Shown piece after piece: positions 1 to 11,300 of a stretch of DNA of 64,000 nucleotides. The notes under the pieces were generated by a model. It was not told the origin of the DNA and searched no databases. It was given only the letters and a program-made list of their open reading frames with translations. The position numbers and the translations under genes are program-made. The first letter of the stretch is position 1. The number at the start of each line of letters is the position of its first letter. Origin of the DNA: Rallus limicola (lineage: Eukaryota; Chordata; Aves; Gruiformes; Rallidae); assembly GCA_022605955.1 (NCBI GenBank), contig JAKCOZ010000007.1:10545501-10609500 (forward strand), given 5' to 3'.

Positions 1-693
1 CAACATTTGGTGGGATTAATCACTCCAGGGTATTCAAAAGCATTTCCAGTATTGCCCAAGAAGGCTGTTTCAGGACAGGAAAGCAGGAAAAAAATTGTGG
101 AATCAAAGTCAGAGCCCATCTTCTGCAGAGCCCATCTTCTGCAGGCATTATCCGAGCTGCTTTGTTATAAACCCAGAGTACTTGGCTTGAGTTTCTTACC
201 TTCATCCATACTGTTGTGTTCATGTCGGTCAGGTGACATGATTGTATATATTATTGCCAATAATGCCCACTCAGCAAACTGGCAGATGTTGCTGCCTGTG
301 ACTGAAAGCAGTGCAACCCCCTTATTTACCCAGGGCTTGATTTTGCTGCCCGAAACCAACAAGGCAATGTAACAGCCACTGCTTTACCATAAATGAAACA
401 GCTTAAAAGTAGTTAATCTGATGAATGTGGTACAAACCCAAATAACCTTTTGCCAGCTGTTTTACTGCGTTTACAGCTGTTAAATGTGATAGCTGATAGG
501 AAGGCTTAGATAGCTGAAGAACAGGAAACCAAAATTGATTTAAGCATGTACCTTTACACAGTAGATGAGTGCAGAGATGCGGTATCGCTACCCTTAGGCT
601 GACAGCACCAAGAGTAGCACTCTTCTGCTCCCAGCATTGTCACTTGAAGACATTATTGTGACTCCCTACACGTAACTGTTAGAAATGTAAAAG
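1..693. other. non-coding stretch with a short tandem duplication
   Basis: I see no recognisable gene or transposon here. A perfect 16-bp unit (AGAGCCCATCTTCTGC) is present twice in tandem at 111-142. A frame of 121 codons starts at position 7 on the + strand, but it has no domain, signal or coding-like composition and is probably chance. Confidence 0.6.
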
Positions 694-1210
694 TGTCCTA
701 AAAAAAGGACTTGAGGTAGACACATTAGTGAAGCAGTAATTTACTATGCGTTCTTGCAAGAGCGGGTGACCTAACAAAGTAGGCACGCTTCTGGTCGGAG
801 TTTGTGGCACTTCTATACAATATTCTGTCCAAAGTCATTAGGTTCTCTCCTATACCTATACATATTCATGACCTGTCCCGCTTCGTATTAAAATGAGTCC
901 CAAGAAGTCATTTCCATAAACTCCTCCCAGTTGCGCCTGCGCACTGTCTTCTGGTGGTGGTCGTCAGGGGGTCTCAGTGATGAAGGCTCGAAGTCTTCCT
1001 CAGGTTGAACTTTTCACCTCCTTTCCCTGGCACATGCGTAGTTGTGGTTGTTCCAGATATGCACAGTCATCCTTGGGATGTTTCCTTCTCATTTATACCA
1101 GGCACAACTTTCCTTGGGATGCTTCCTCTTTATCATAACCACCAGGCACAAACGTGTGAGCATTTCTCAATCCGCTTTGGTGTAAAAATCCCCAGTATTA
1201 GCATGGCCCA
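694..1210. mobile_element. probable old avian ERV LTR remnant
   Basis: The stretch starts with TGTCCTA and continues with a block resembling avian retroviral LTRs: a segment with CATATTCATGACCTGTCCCG (about 863-882), then TTGCGCCTGCGCACTG (about 930-945), then a run with TGGTGGTGGTCGTCAGGGGG. This pattern is familiar from avian ERV LTRs, but the family and both ends are uncertain, the copy is degraded, and I saw no target-site duplication. An imperfect 41-bp tandem duplication (1070-1110 and 1111-1151, each beginning TCCTTGGGATG) lies inside it. Orientation cannot be fixed, so no strand is given. Confidence 0.5.
1070..1151. repeat. imperfect 41-bp tandem duplication
   Basis: Two adjacent copies both begin TCCTTGGGATG and end near CCAGGCACAA. 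They have diverged by several substitutions and small indels, so the duplication is old. It sits in the 3' part of the probable LTR remnant. Confidence 0.7.
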
Positions 1211-4200
1211 GCTTCAAACCAGCTGCATGCAGACACCTTTGAATGGGTGAATCTGAGGAGCCCCTTTGCTAGCCTTGCTGTCAGGTGGAAACCTCCAGCC
1301 TGGGAGTAGTGGTGTTGTGGTGAAGAGAGCCATCGGCAAGGAATGTAGCTCAGCCCTGCCTCCAAATCCTGTGGCCTCCGAAAGGTGCAGCAGTACCACG
1401 TTGTCTTCATTTAGGTAAGAAGGTGTTCAGGAGCAAGCAAGCATGACCAAAATGATGCATTGCATTAATGCACGGGCCAGACAAATCCTTGCAAAACCAT
1501 GTGCACATGAAGATTCTCACAGCTTTCTGTGAAGTCTGCCTTTTCTGCAAAGTCTCTTGCTCTTGGTTATTCATGATTTAACTCAGTAGTGTTTACTCAA
1601 CTATAAAAGCACTGGAGGGGGGAGAAGAAGAGTATGCTTTGCATGAACACTAAATACAGTCTACCTGCACTCAAGAATTAACATTCGTATTTAAGCAGAT
1701 GAGTCTTTAAATGAGTTTTGTTAGTCTGTTTGAGTTCTGATGCTTTCAAAAGTGCCTTACTTGTGTTTGCCTACTGAAGACTCTGATGGTTGTGGTTTTT
1801 AAAGAGAGATCACAGAGTGATGTGATTAGCTGTTCTGAAGTCTACATTCCCATGTAGCTCCCTTTATTGAAGTAACCCACAGTAAGATTTTGTCTTTGTG
1901 TTAATATGATTCTAATAAGAAGTGGACTAATACTAGCTTCGGCCTAACATTATTAAAGCCTGTTATTTCTTTGCTTTTCCTATTACCTAATTTGTAACTC
2001 ACACTGGGTAGTAACCAAAGTGCCTGCTGAGAGACTTTTTAAAGAAGGATTTCTTTGCAGCCCATTTGCTTGCTTATAATTGAATGAGGTGGGGCTGAAT
2101 CTGCCAGTCAATTTTAAAAGGCTTTTTGTAAGAATGTTATGAGCCACCACCTCAAGCTTAGAGCTGTGATTGCTTTTGAAAAGGACTGTCTTTTCAAAAG
2201 AGATCTCACTTTGTCAAGTACTGGAAAGGTTTACTTGTTTTCTTGAAATACAATTACCCCTGGGGTTCTGGAGTGGTAACGGTGAAAAGGCTAAATGAAG
2301 CTGAAATCATTTATATCATTGGTGTCAATTGATCAGCTGACACAAACAGTCGCAGCCTTATTTTAGTATGGAAACTACTGTACCCAAATTATGTTGTGAT
2401 TTCTGGTGGGTTGCTATGTACTCCTTTATTAAGTTCGCCCAATCTATTTGCTGTCTGTGTGGCTCCGTTTCTGTGTTATTAATACTGGAGCATTACAGCA
2501 CTGGGGAAAAGAAAGCTGATCGGGATCAGGGAGGAAATTACATTTCTACCCAGTTAGCTGGAGCACCCAAAACATGATTCACACTGATGATGCTGTATAC
2601 TGCCTCTCTGAGTTATTCCTCACCCAGTACCAGTGCAGAGAGGACAGTAAATACCCGATCTGGCATACAGTCTGTGCAAACAAAGTTATGCCTTCAGAAT
2701 TCCTGGAACAAATCTGAAGCAGTCGAGTGAGTTGTACTACTTCGAGTGCTTTTCATCATCCAGCTGCGGCACTTTAATGCCCCATTGCTAGGTACCTAAA
2801 GCCTTGCATGGTTTCTCTTGGAACCACAATTAGTCTTCAATTCTTTTAAATCCATCTGCTTTACTATGAAACTGATAAACTCTGAAGTCTCATCCTGTTG
2901 CGTGTAATCTCTCTCCTTCAGAGCAATTCAGCTGGTGCACCGGGGAGGCTGCCGGGCAGCAGGCTGTCCCCGCTCCTGCTATGAAATAGAAGACATGTGC
3001 TCCCTGACACACTGCTGCTGGACCTGACCCTGGCTGCTGCGGGTGTGTGAATAATACAGGAGTTTGCAGAGAAGCAGAGCTTTGTAAATAACATAAGGCC
3101 GCTGCTGGTGGTGATAATGTTCTCCTAGTAGAAGCAAAGCTGTGTGCCACAGGTCCGGCATCTCAAGTGCTATGTCTCTGTGAGGCATGAAAATATATGG
3201 GGCTGTTTTGTAAGTTTTAGTGAATAGGTTTAAACATTGGCTAAAAAAATGAAGTGTCACACTTCTGTATCACCACTAGGACTGGTAGCGACAGGTATCT
3301 CTTTGGTGATGCTGTTTTCTAGCAGACACACTGGATATCACAGTGTTGCTACAAAACTCATGTTACCAGTCATGTCTGAACAAATGGCTCGGGGCACCAA
3401 CATATCTGGAAGTTGGGAACATACGATTATATCAATATCTGAAGACCTCTTTCTCCTGTTGCATGGTGTTAAGTGTCCGTGGTGTCTTCTCCAGACACGT
3501 GGTGGTACTCCCCGTAGACTGCAACCTCACCTATTTTACCTGGAAGGTCAGCACAGCTTACTGATGGCCAGTTGCTCTGTTAGCACTACATGGCATTCTC
3601 TCTTTACTTCTCTACACTGTAAACAATGCACAGAATAATTATGGTTCTAATTTAATGTCCTGCAAACACCTGAGGGATGAAACTAAGTGCATTTTTTCTT
3701 GTCTCAGAAATATGTGCAGTTTGGTGGGCAATTTTTCACATCTATGTGTTTTTTCTTTTTACTGTTGCGATTTCCCAGGTTTTTTGTTGACATCATTTAC
3801 TGTTTGTACTTCAGGGCCTGCTTTTAACACCAGTATGTGTTAAAACCTTTAAGAATCTATACACTATTGAATGCTAGATATAAACCTCTGGCATCTAGGT
3901 GTATGCTGCCAACTCTTCATCACCCAGGTATTGTGGAGTTTGGAAACTTCAGCAAATGGAAGACTCTCACCCCCGTGTCTTTGGCTGATAACACTAAGAC
4001 AATACTGTTGCTTCCAAATTTAACGCTCGCTAAAACAGGTCCAGATCAGCTGTCTAGGCAACACCTCCCCCGTTCCCCCTTTTTCCAGACTAATGTATTA
4101 GCTCCCATAGGGGGGCAAATTAATGAAGTTTGCTCAGCTCTAGAACAATGATTACAATCCTTGCACAGGCCTCCACCGTAGCTAATAAGCTCCATAGCAG

Positions 4201-7200
4201 CTGGCAGAGTGATGCACAAACATTTGAGTGGCTTCAGAAAATGCAGCTAGATTCTAGCAAAGTTTGTTTGCTTGGTCCCAGCACTGCATAAACGCAACTG
4301 CAGTCATGCTAGAGAAAAGCTGGCTCACGTTGCAACTGAGTTGTGTGTATATTTAGCCCTAATTTTCTACTAATGAACTGTTCAAGAAGAGCAAAGAAAG
4401 AATAGAGGGATCTCGGAAGACAGGACTTGGAAAATCAGGTAATTTAGTCAGAGAGTTGGGAGGTGGCAGTGAACAAAAAGCTTCAAGGTATAACATTTCA
4501 GGGAGGCATTGGATAATAGTGAAAGTCCAAAATTGAAGGCCTGATTTCACTGAAGAAAAAAAAAGTATAATTTGAAAGAAAAAGAAAGAAGGGGAATGGA
4601 AGCAGATCTGTTGACCATTAAAAAATACAAAGGAGAGAGTCTGAGAAGAGTATGTAGGGCCCTCTCTTCTCATATCAATCTTAAATCTTCTCTCTGCCTG
4701 CCAGAAGCTCTGGAAAGATTAAAGTGCTGCTATCATTTAAGAAGCATTTTGTGCATTTGCTTCTCTTCCTTCTCCCTTGCTGTCAATTTGTTGCTAATTC
4801 CTTAAAGTCTAATTCTTATTTGACTTTATTTTGTACTTTGTCTTTTCTGTTCAATCCTCAGAAAACAGTTGAACGTTACACAGCTTTCTGGCCTAAAATA
4901 TAATCTGAGCAAATTCTGCCTTTGGGGAAAACTCTTCCCCACAGAATAAAAGCAAAAGAACAATATTCACCCTAATTTGTCACTGGTCTGATACAGAGTT
5001 CAACAAAATAAATGTACCCCATGCAAAGTATTTGAACTAGTTGCTGGGTAGTTAAAAAAAAAAGAAGAAAGAAAGGGGATATTACAGGCATTTTTTTAAA
5101 CTGAAGTCTAACATTCTTCAATTTAGTCAGCCTTTTGAATGCTACTGTTCCACAAACTGAAGAGCTGAACAGGAAAGAGGTTCTTGCAGATGAAAGGAAC
5201 AGATACAGTAACAGAGAGATATAAAAAATAATTTTTTTGATTGATAGTCTGTTATTCCTACTTCTTTGTTTTCTTGTAGTTTCAGAAATGCTTGGCTGAG
5301 TGAAGTTCTACAATTCTTTATTCTGGAGAAATACTTGCTTTGTTTTAATAAGTCAGGGTTTTGCTGCTTTCTCCATAAATCAGGGAAGGGAAGCAATCCC
5401 ATTACTTTTCTTCCATGGACAGTCAGATGATGGAGTCTCTACTTGTCTGAGTGCTATGACTAAAGTCAACAGTGTCATCCATGAAAAAGCTGCTCTTTGA
5501 GACACTTCTATAGCCAAGTCAGTGTGCACTCAGTGTCACGTAGAATAAAACAGGAGAGGCTGGGATCGCTGCTCTCAGCCAAAGCTGTAGTGGCAAGGGA
5601 GAGATACCCACTGGTGTAATAACACTAACCAGCTCCTGTGTGATTAGCTGTTAACCTCCTTGCTACTCCTGTCAGATGCTAATGATACCTAGCCCCTGGA
5701 GCTCCGTTTATCTGTATCTGTTTCATCTGTTTTCACAAGAGGAAATATAAAATGCTGTGCACTTCAGATGACCTTAACTTTTTGAGATACTGAATGTATC
5801 CTTGCGCCATTCACCCCCTTCTGTGGTAACCTTAATGCAATTTCTTAGAGAAAATAGACCCTTCTTTCTACTACCTACCTGTACCGCACACGTGGCACTA
5901 GCATTGGCTAGGGAATACTCTAGCCATGTCTCAGAGCAGATGTAACTGTACAATCTTTCCCCCAGTGAACAGTTCTGTGTCTCCATCAAAAGCAATCTCT
6001 TCATAAAATTAAATCCACTTTGCTCAGTCACTGAGCCAACTGCTCTCCAAAGCCAAATAGATGTTCATTCTAGACTCCGATGTCTTATCACTGCTCTCTT
6101 TCTTTTACAGTGTCAGAGCTGAAGTTCAGATGACTTTTCTCTTAAGTACTATATGATTGTAATGGACATAAGGGGTGGTGAGAAGTCGGCATAAGTAGAT
6201 CTACAGCAGCACTTACCACCTGCACTTAGACAGACTTGACTTTCAAGACTACAGTAAGCAAGAAGGTCAGGATGAAGGAAGGGAAGCAGAAGACTCAAGA
6301 GGCAGAGGCAGGGTTGAAGGTCAGCTTCAAGGTGGCCAACCTCCAGACTGCAGAATGGATTGGGGTGAAGGTTTGATGTGTAGGTAGGAGAAGAGACACA
6401 AGAAGAGGAAGCTGTGATGAGACCTGGATTTCAAAAAGGGTAGCACCTTGTCTGCCTTTTTGGTTCATGTCTGCCCAGCTCCCTCTGCCAACCTCTGTCT
6501 TCAGGGTTAGAGAAAGGGTGTGGGGTAGAGCCCAGGTTCTCGCAGGATTTTGAGTAACCTGTGGAGCTAACTGCAGGTTTCTGCTCAGAAAGAACTGGCT
6601 GTTCCTCCTTCTCACAGCCCCTGTGGCCACCCTACCCCAACCCCAAGCCCTGCTCCATGAGGCTAGGAGAAACTCAAGTCTTAGCTCTGAGGCTCTTTCT
6701 AGACACCCTCACAGTACTAATTCTTCCTGTTCAGCTTTCTCCCAACAAGGTGAGTTCTGCTATTCGTCCTCTCCTGAAGGTTAGGATTAGCTGTGCCCCA
6801 GGCAGTGAATTCCTCAGTGGAGAAAGCTTCCCTTGGTAGCTGCCTGCCAGTCCCAAGCCAACTATGACCTGGCTCCTCCTCCTCTTCCCTAACTGAACTT
6901 GAACCCGAACTCTAACCCTGTCACAGCCCCTGCCTCGCTCCCCCCAGAGCAGCAAGTAGCTCTGTGCTTTTTTCTACCTGAACCTGTAGCCTAAACCCCT
7001 AACCCCGAGCCCTAGGGTGACTCTTCATCCATGGCCCAGACTGTCTTGAAGGAGAATTGGTTATACAGCTCTCAACGTTTTGCATCTAAATTAAAGCCTT
7101 TCTCATTCCATATACTCACCCTCAGGCAAAATTTCCCAGCTCTTTTTCTTCTGAAACTTCCTCAGGAGAGAAGAAATGGTAAAAATTAACCTTAAGGGAA

Positions 7201-8089
7201 GGACAAGGTTTCATACTGACCCAACAGTGCAGATCCTTTGGACTTGTCCCTAGTCCAATACACTGCAGAACTGACCAGAAATCTCAAATCTCTGCAGAGG
7301 TCTCTGGAGACCTCAAATGTCTCTTGGTACACTTACCTGGTCTCCTAAACCAAACAAGTGCTACTAGAAAAAGGGAAAACCAACCAGTGAATGAATAAGC
7401 AGCCTCTCATTGCAGCTTGCTTCATTTTACAGCATTTCTTCTCCTCTGGAGTCAAGGATTCTGGGAATAGAAGGAGGCAAAGAACAGAGTGTACATGGCA
7501 AAAATAAATTGCCTCCTTTCACAATGCTATTATCAGAGCTGCCAAACAGTGCTCTAGAGATGCTGCAGGCCAGATCCTCAGCTGCTGCGGCCTGAGCGAG
7601 TCCCGTCCCCGGCAGAGCTGCGCAGACCCGGGGCTGGCGGCCCAGCTGCTCTGCCCTCCTCACACGCTGTGGGCACCGGGCCGCCCCACACGGCAGCAGC
7701 CAGCAGGAGCTGTACCAGTGCAAAAGGCAGCGCTCATAGTATTTATTTCCACACATGGAATGGTATCGATATTTCGGTTTAGATGGACTCAGGCCACAGG
7801 TACCAGTGGAAACAAGCCAATGACATACACCACCAGGTTGATCGGTGCTGTTGTGCGGTGCACGCTGGTAATACACATAAAGAAGCCCGACCCTTCTATT
7901 TAACACAGATAAAGGTAACACAGTTGTATGAAGACACTTGTAAAGATCCTTAGGACTGAGCCCTTTATTAGAAGAAGTTGGGCCATAGCAAAATATTATG
8001 GTGTATTAGTTCCCTGGTTCTGTACACCTCTGTCTTGCAAGAGCTCAGAATTGATTGGCACTGACTGCACACTTTAATACTGAACTGCA
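1211..8089. other. non-coding stretch, mostly unique sequence
   Basis: No supported gene. Open frames in this interval (up to 133 codons at 3237-3638 +) carry no domain, signal peptide or splice context. The part at 6240-7020 is richer in CT/CCC and ends in telomere-like CTAACCC-type words. A small CpG-rich patch lies at 7590-7705. The rest reads as ordinary unique, AT-rich vertebrate intergenic or intronic DNA. Confidence 0.5.
7590..7705. other. small CpG-rich patch
   Basis: About eleven CpG dinucleotides occur in roughly 115 bases, in a region where CpG is otherwise rare. A minus-strand frame of 164 codons (7427-7921) runs through it, but the protein is not recognisable and is Cys- and Pro-rich in the GC-rich part, as a chance frame would be. 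It could be a minor CpG island, an exon of an unknown transcript, or a relic of an inserted GC-rich element. Confidence 0.35.
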
Positions 8090-9225
8090 GAATCATAGTA
8101 TTAAGAGTTATGTTATCTCTTGTGATTTAAACCATTAGACAGAAATCATGGATACATAAGGTTGGGAGAAATACAAAGGCCCTATCTCCTTTGAGAAAGA
8201 ATTACCTCTGCGTACTATGTTCCTGAATAAATTTTTGCCTATTTTGTTCTTCAAAAACTTTGATGATGGGAATTCTTTAGAAAACCCCTTCAAATGCTGA
8301 GCTACACTGAGAAAAGGATCATCTAATGTATCTTTTGTGCTGCAAATTAATTCTCATCTTACTTTTTGTTGGTGTACAAGACTTGATTTTCTCTACAAGT
8401 CTTGCATAGGTGAAGAGTGCAACCAGATGACTGCTCAGTTTCCTTTTCTTTGTTGTTGTTGATCAAACAAATCTCATTCCTTTTCCCTTCCTATGGTCAT
8501 TCTTGCCTTATTTTTTTTCTTGCAGCACTCAAAGCTGGGCACACAACCCTAGTAATTAGTGCTGAGTAGTGCAGAGTAATTATCCTTACATTCACCAGAA
8601 TTATATTTGCTTGGCTTATGAGGCAGTAAAGTTGTTTTGGGGGGCAAATGTTTTTAGCAGTGTTGTATTGTTGACTCATCCTCACTTCGTGAATGACTGT
8701 AGGACCTAGAGCCTTGCCCACAGCACTGCTGCCTAGCCAGCTCTTCTCCACTTTGCACCTCTGTATTTGACTTCTCCCTCCTAAGATGAGTCCTTTACAT
8801 TCTTTATTGAATTTGATCTTATTGATTTCCACCACCATTTCACCAGTGGAGCAAGAATATTTTAAATTCTAATCCTGTTCGCCAAAGCGCTTGCAAACCC
8901 TTCCATCTTGATACCATCCACAAATTTTACTCTCTGCACAAATCATTACTCTCATTTGAGCCATTAATGAAAGCATTGAGTAAAACTGACCCCAGACAGA
9001 CCCTTGCAGGACCTCACTTACAATGTTCCCCTGGTTTGACAGTGAATCATTGGTAATTACTCTGGACAAGTGGTATTTCAACCACTTGTGCACCTACCAG
9101 ACTGCGCAGTGATTTCTGCCTGGCTCCATTTCATTTTAGTTCAGCATGTAACAACATCACATGAGGCTACATCATGAACTTTTGAAAAGCCTTACTCATG
9201 TCTGATGCTTGCCATATACCACAGT
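8090..9225 (-). mobile_element. old, decayed CR1-type LINE (RT C-terminal part to 3' end)
   Basis: Read on the minus strand this is a long degraded CR1-class non-LTR retrotransposon. The frame at 8869-9093 resembles the reverse transcriptase palm and thumb (TNDSLSNQGN, then VLQGSVWGQF where an active element has VLQGSVLGP). The frame at 8497-8838 continues with INKIKFNKECK and VRMSQQYNTAKN, matching the CR1 segment after the catalytic motif. Sequence from 8130 to 8490 resembles the more 3' coding and tail part. It is broken by several stops and frameshifts and by many substitutions, so it is an ancient copy, similar to the CR1/L3-like elements shared by amniotes. Its 5' side abuts a younger CR1 fragment, so its true 5' extent is unclear. 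Confidence 0.75.
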
Positions 9226-9440
9226 ATCACAGAATCACAGAATTGTAGGGGTTGGAAGGGACTTCCAGAGATCATTGAGTCCAAGCCCCTGCCAAAGCAG
9301 GCTCCCTAGGACAGGTCACACAGGTAGGTGTCCACACAGGTCTTGAATATCTCCAGAGAAGGAGACATCACACCCCCCTGGGCAGCCTGTCCCAGGGCTC
9401 TGTCACCCTCACTGTGAAAATGTTCTACCACATATTGGTG
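9226..9440 (-). mobile_element. CR1 LINE 3' fragment (5'-truncated, younger)
   Basis: The minus-strand CR1 3' end is seen as AGAATCACAGAATTGTAGG followed by GTTGGAAGGGACTTCCAGAG. The body then matches the usual CR1 C-terminal coding and 3' UTR pattern up to about 9440. It is better preserved than the adjoining element at 8090-9225 and lies in the same orientation beside it, so it probably inserted into or next to that older copy. It is heavily 5'-truncated, as is usual for CR1. Confidence 0.9.
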
Positions 9441-10630
9441 CCCAGGATGTCCAATGTACACTGTTTATAGACTGTATCCTTCAAGTTAGTCATGAAGCCC
9501 ATAGTCAACTGCCAGGCACCTGGCCTACCTACAGAGGCAGCAAATGACCTTGTCCTAACTACACAGCTGATCACCTCCCCCCAGACACTGTCAGACAGTG
9601 GGGAGGGATTTGCCTGCATGCAGGATCCTCACAGTGCTTGCCCAGTAAAAACAGAACCCACAGAGAGTGATGGGCTGTTGCAGACACAAAGTGTTTTGTG
9701 GGAACAAAGTTTCCATAACAGAAGGGGAAATGGTGGCAGCTGCTGCATGCCCCCCACAGACAGCACGGCAATGGCAGAAATAGAGGTAGGTGCCCATGGC
9801 ACTAGGCTGTTTGTCCCAAGGAAGAGATTGGATCCCTTTAATAGGATTTGCCCTTCAAAAGTCTTTGCTGCCTGACTGTATTCTACATGTTTAGGACAAA
9901 CTGATTAGGGGTTTTTTTTTAATGTTTTCAGTGACAGTCTTAGCCTGACTCCTCAGAAAGTCTTTATTTTCTTCATTTTTCTCCTTTTTTAATGGCAGGT
10001 ACTATGTTTATCCACCAGAATTTTTCTCCTAGCAGCTGTCAAAGATTATTGTTAGTGCTTCTGAGGCTGCTCCACTGCTTTAAATTTGCCAGCGTAGAGC
10101 TCAGCAGGCCTGGCTGATTTCAATGTATCTCCATTTCTTAAATATTTAAAGTGTGTTCTGTACTTGATTTTGGACTTTTCTATACATGGTTTAAAATGAA
10201 GCATGCTAAGTTTCTAGGTATCAGCACCTGAATTGTGACTGAAAACCACTGAATATGTCAGTCTCAATGTCACCTGCTTTTCATCCTCCTTCAGCCTTCC
10301 CCCATTTGTAACATCCTTTCAAACCTGTCATTAAAATTTGTCCCCTATGACTCATTTTGTGCCTTAGCCTTTCTGTGTCCTTCCTATTCAGTCACCCTTT
10401 GTCCCTGTAGCCCTTTCTCCACTGTTGCTTTTGTGTGATCCCAGAGTTACTTACTTTATAAGGTGAACCTGATAATGCGGTGGGGTATTTCTATGTTCTC
10501 AGGGCTCATTGCTGTCATGATGACAGAAAGGAGACTGTGCAGTCACACTGTAGCTCCCTGTCACACGATGTAGCATATGCACAGCGAATAAAGCAGTTTG
10601 GGCTTCTTTAGAGCCAATAGTCGATTAATT

Positions 10631-10676
10631 CAGTGGCATGTTGTCCTCTAATACAGTGACATGTTGTCCTCTCAAG
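10631..10676. repeat. 23-bp imperfect tandem duplication
   Basis: Two adjacent copies share CATGTTGTCCTCT, with a few substitutions between copies. Confidence 0.8.
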
Positions 10677-11089
10677 ATCATACAGCTTCATACACCCTGC
10701 AAGTGCTGGTCATTGTTGTTTTGAGTGTCTGGTCCCATAAAGACCTTTCCTTGTAATGCATTTACATCTGTGTAGATACACTCATAAGGGTAACTCCCAT
10801 TTGCCTTTTGCAGATCTTAAAGCATTTACAAGGGAACCCACCCTTTCCTTTTGCATGTGGAGGAACTGAGGTACGGAAAGGAACGGGCTGTGCTCAAGGC
10901 AACACTCAGCTCTGTCTGGGTTAGGATGTGAGTGGCCAAATTCCCATCCCACATTCTTGCCACAGCATCACATTATCTCTGCAGATGAACCGCTGATGTC
11001 CCTCAGTATGTGTAGAGGTCTTGATGATACACATGTCTAACCTCCCTTTCCGTTTTAAAATGCTGCATACTGTTTAGCTGTTTGGCACA

Positions 11090-11300
11090 GCCAGCAGCAA
11101 TGTGCTAATGAAATTACAGTCTCTCTAAAGCCTTATATCACTCCAAAGTATCATTACAATATCCAGCTTCCAAACTCTTTAAAGTTAAAGCTTCTGCATT
11201 TGCATGATGTACAACAGCACAGTAATACACCACGCACTACATTAATGCAAATAACAGTCCTAAACCTTGCATGGATCGGCTGAACAATAATTGTGTAGCA
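11090..11300. promoter_or_regulatory. candidate conserved enhancer-like element (octamer pair, SOX-like inverted sites)
   Basis: The octamer motif ATTTGCAT occurs at 11198-11205 and its inverse ATGCAAAT at 11245-11252, 47 bp apart. An inverted SOX-like pair, ACAATAATTGT, follows at 11284-11294. The stretch also has ATTA-rich words and no repeat signature. This composition is typical of developmental conserved non-coding elements, but conservation cannot be judged from one sequence. Confidence 0.3.
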
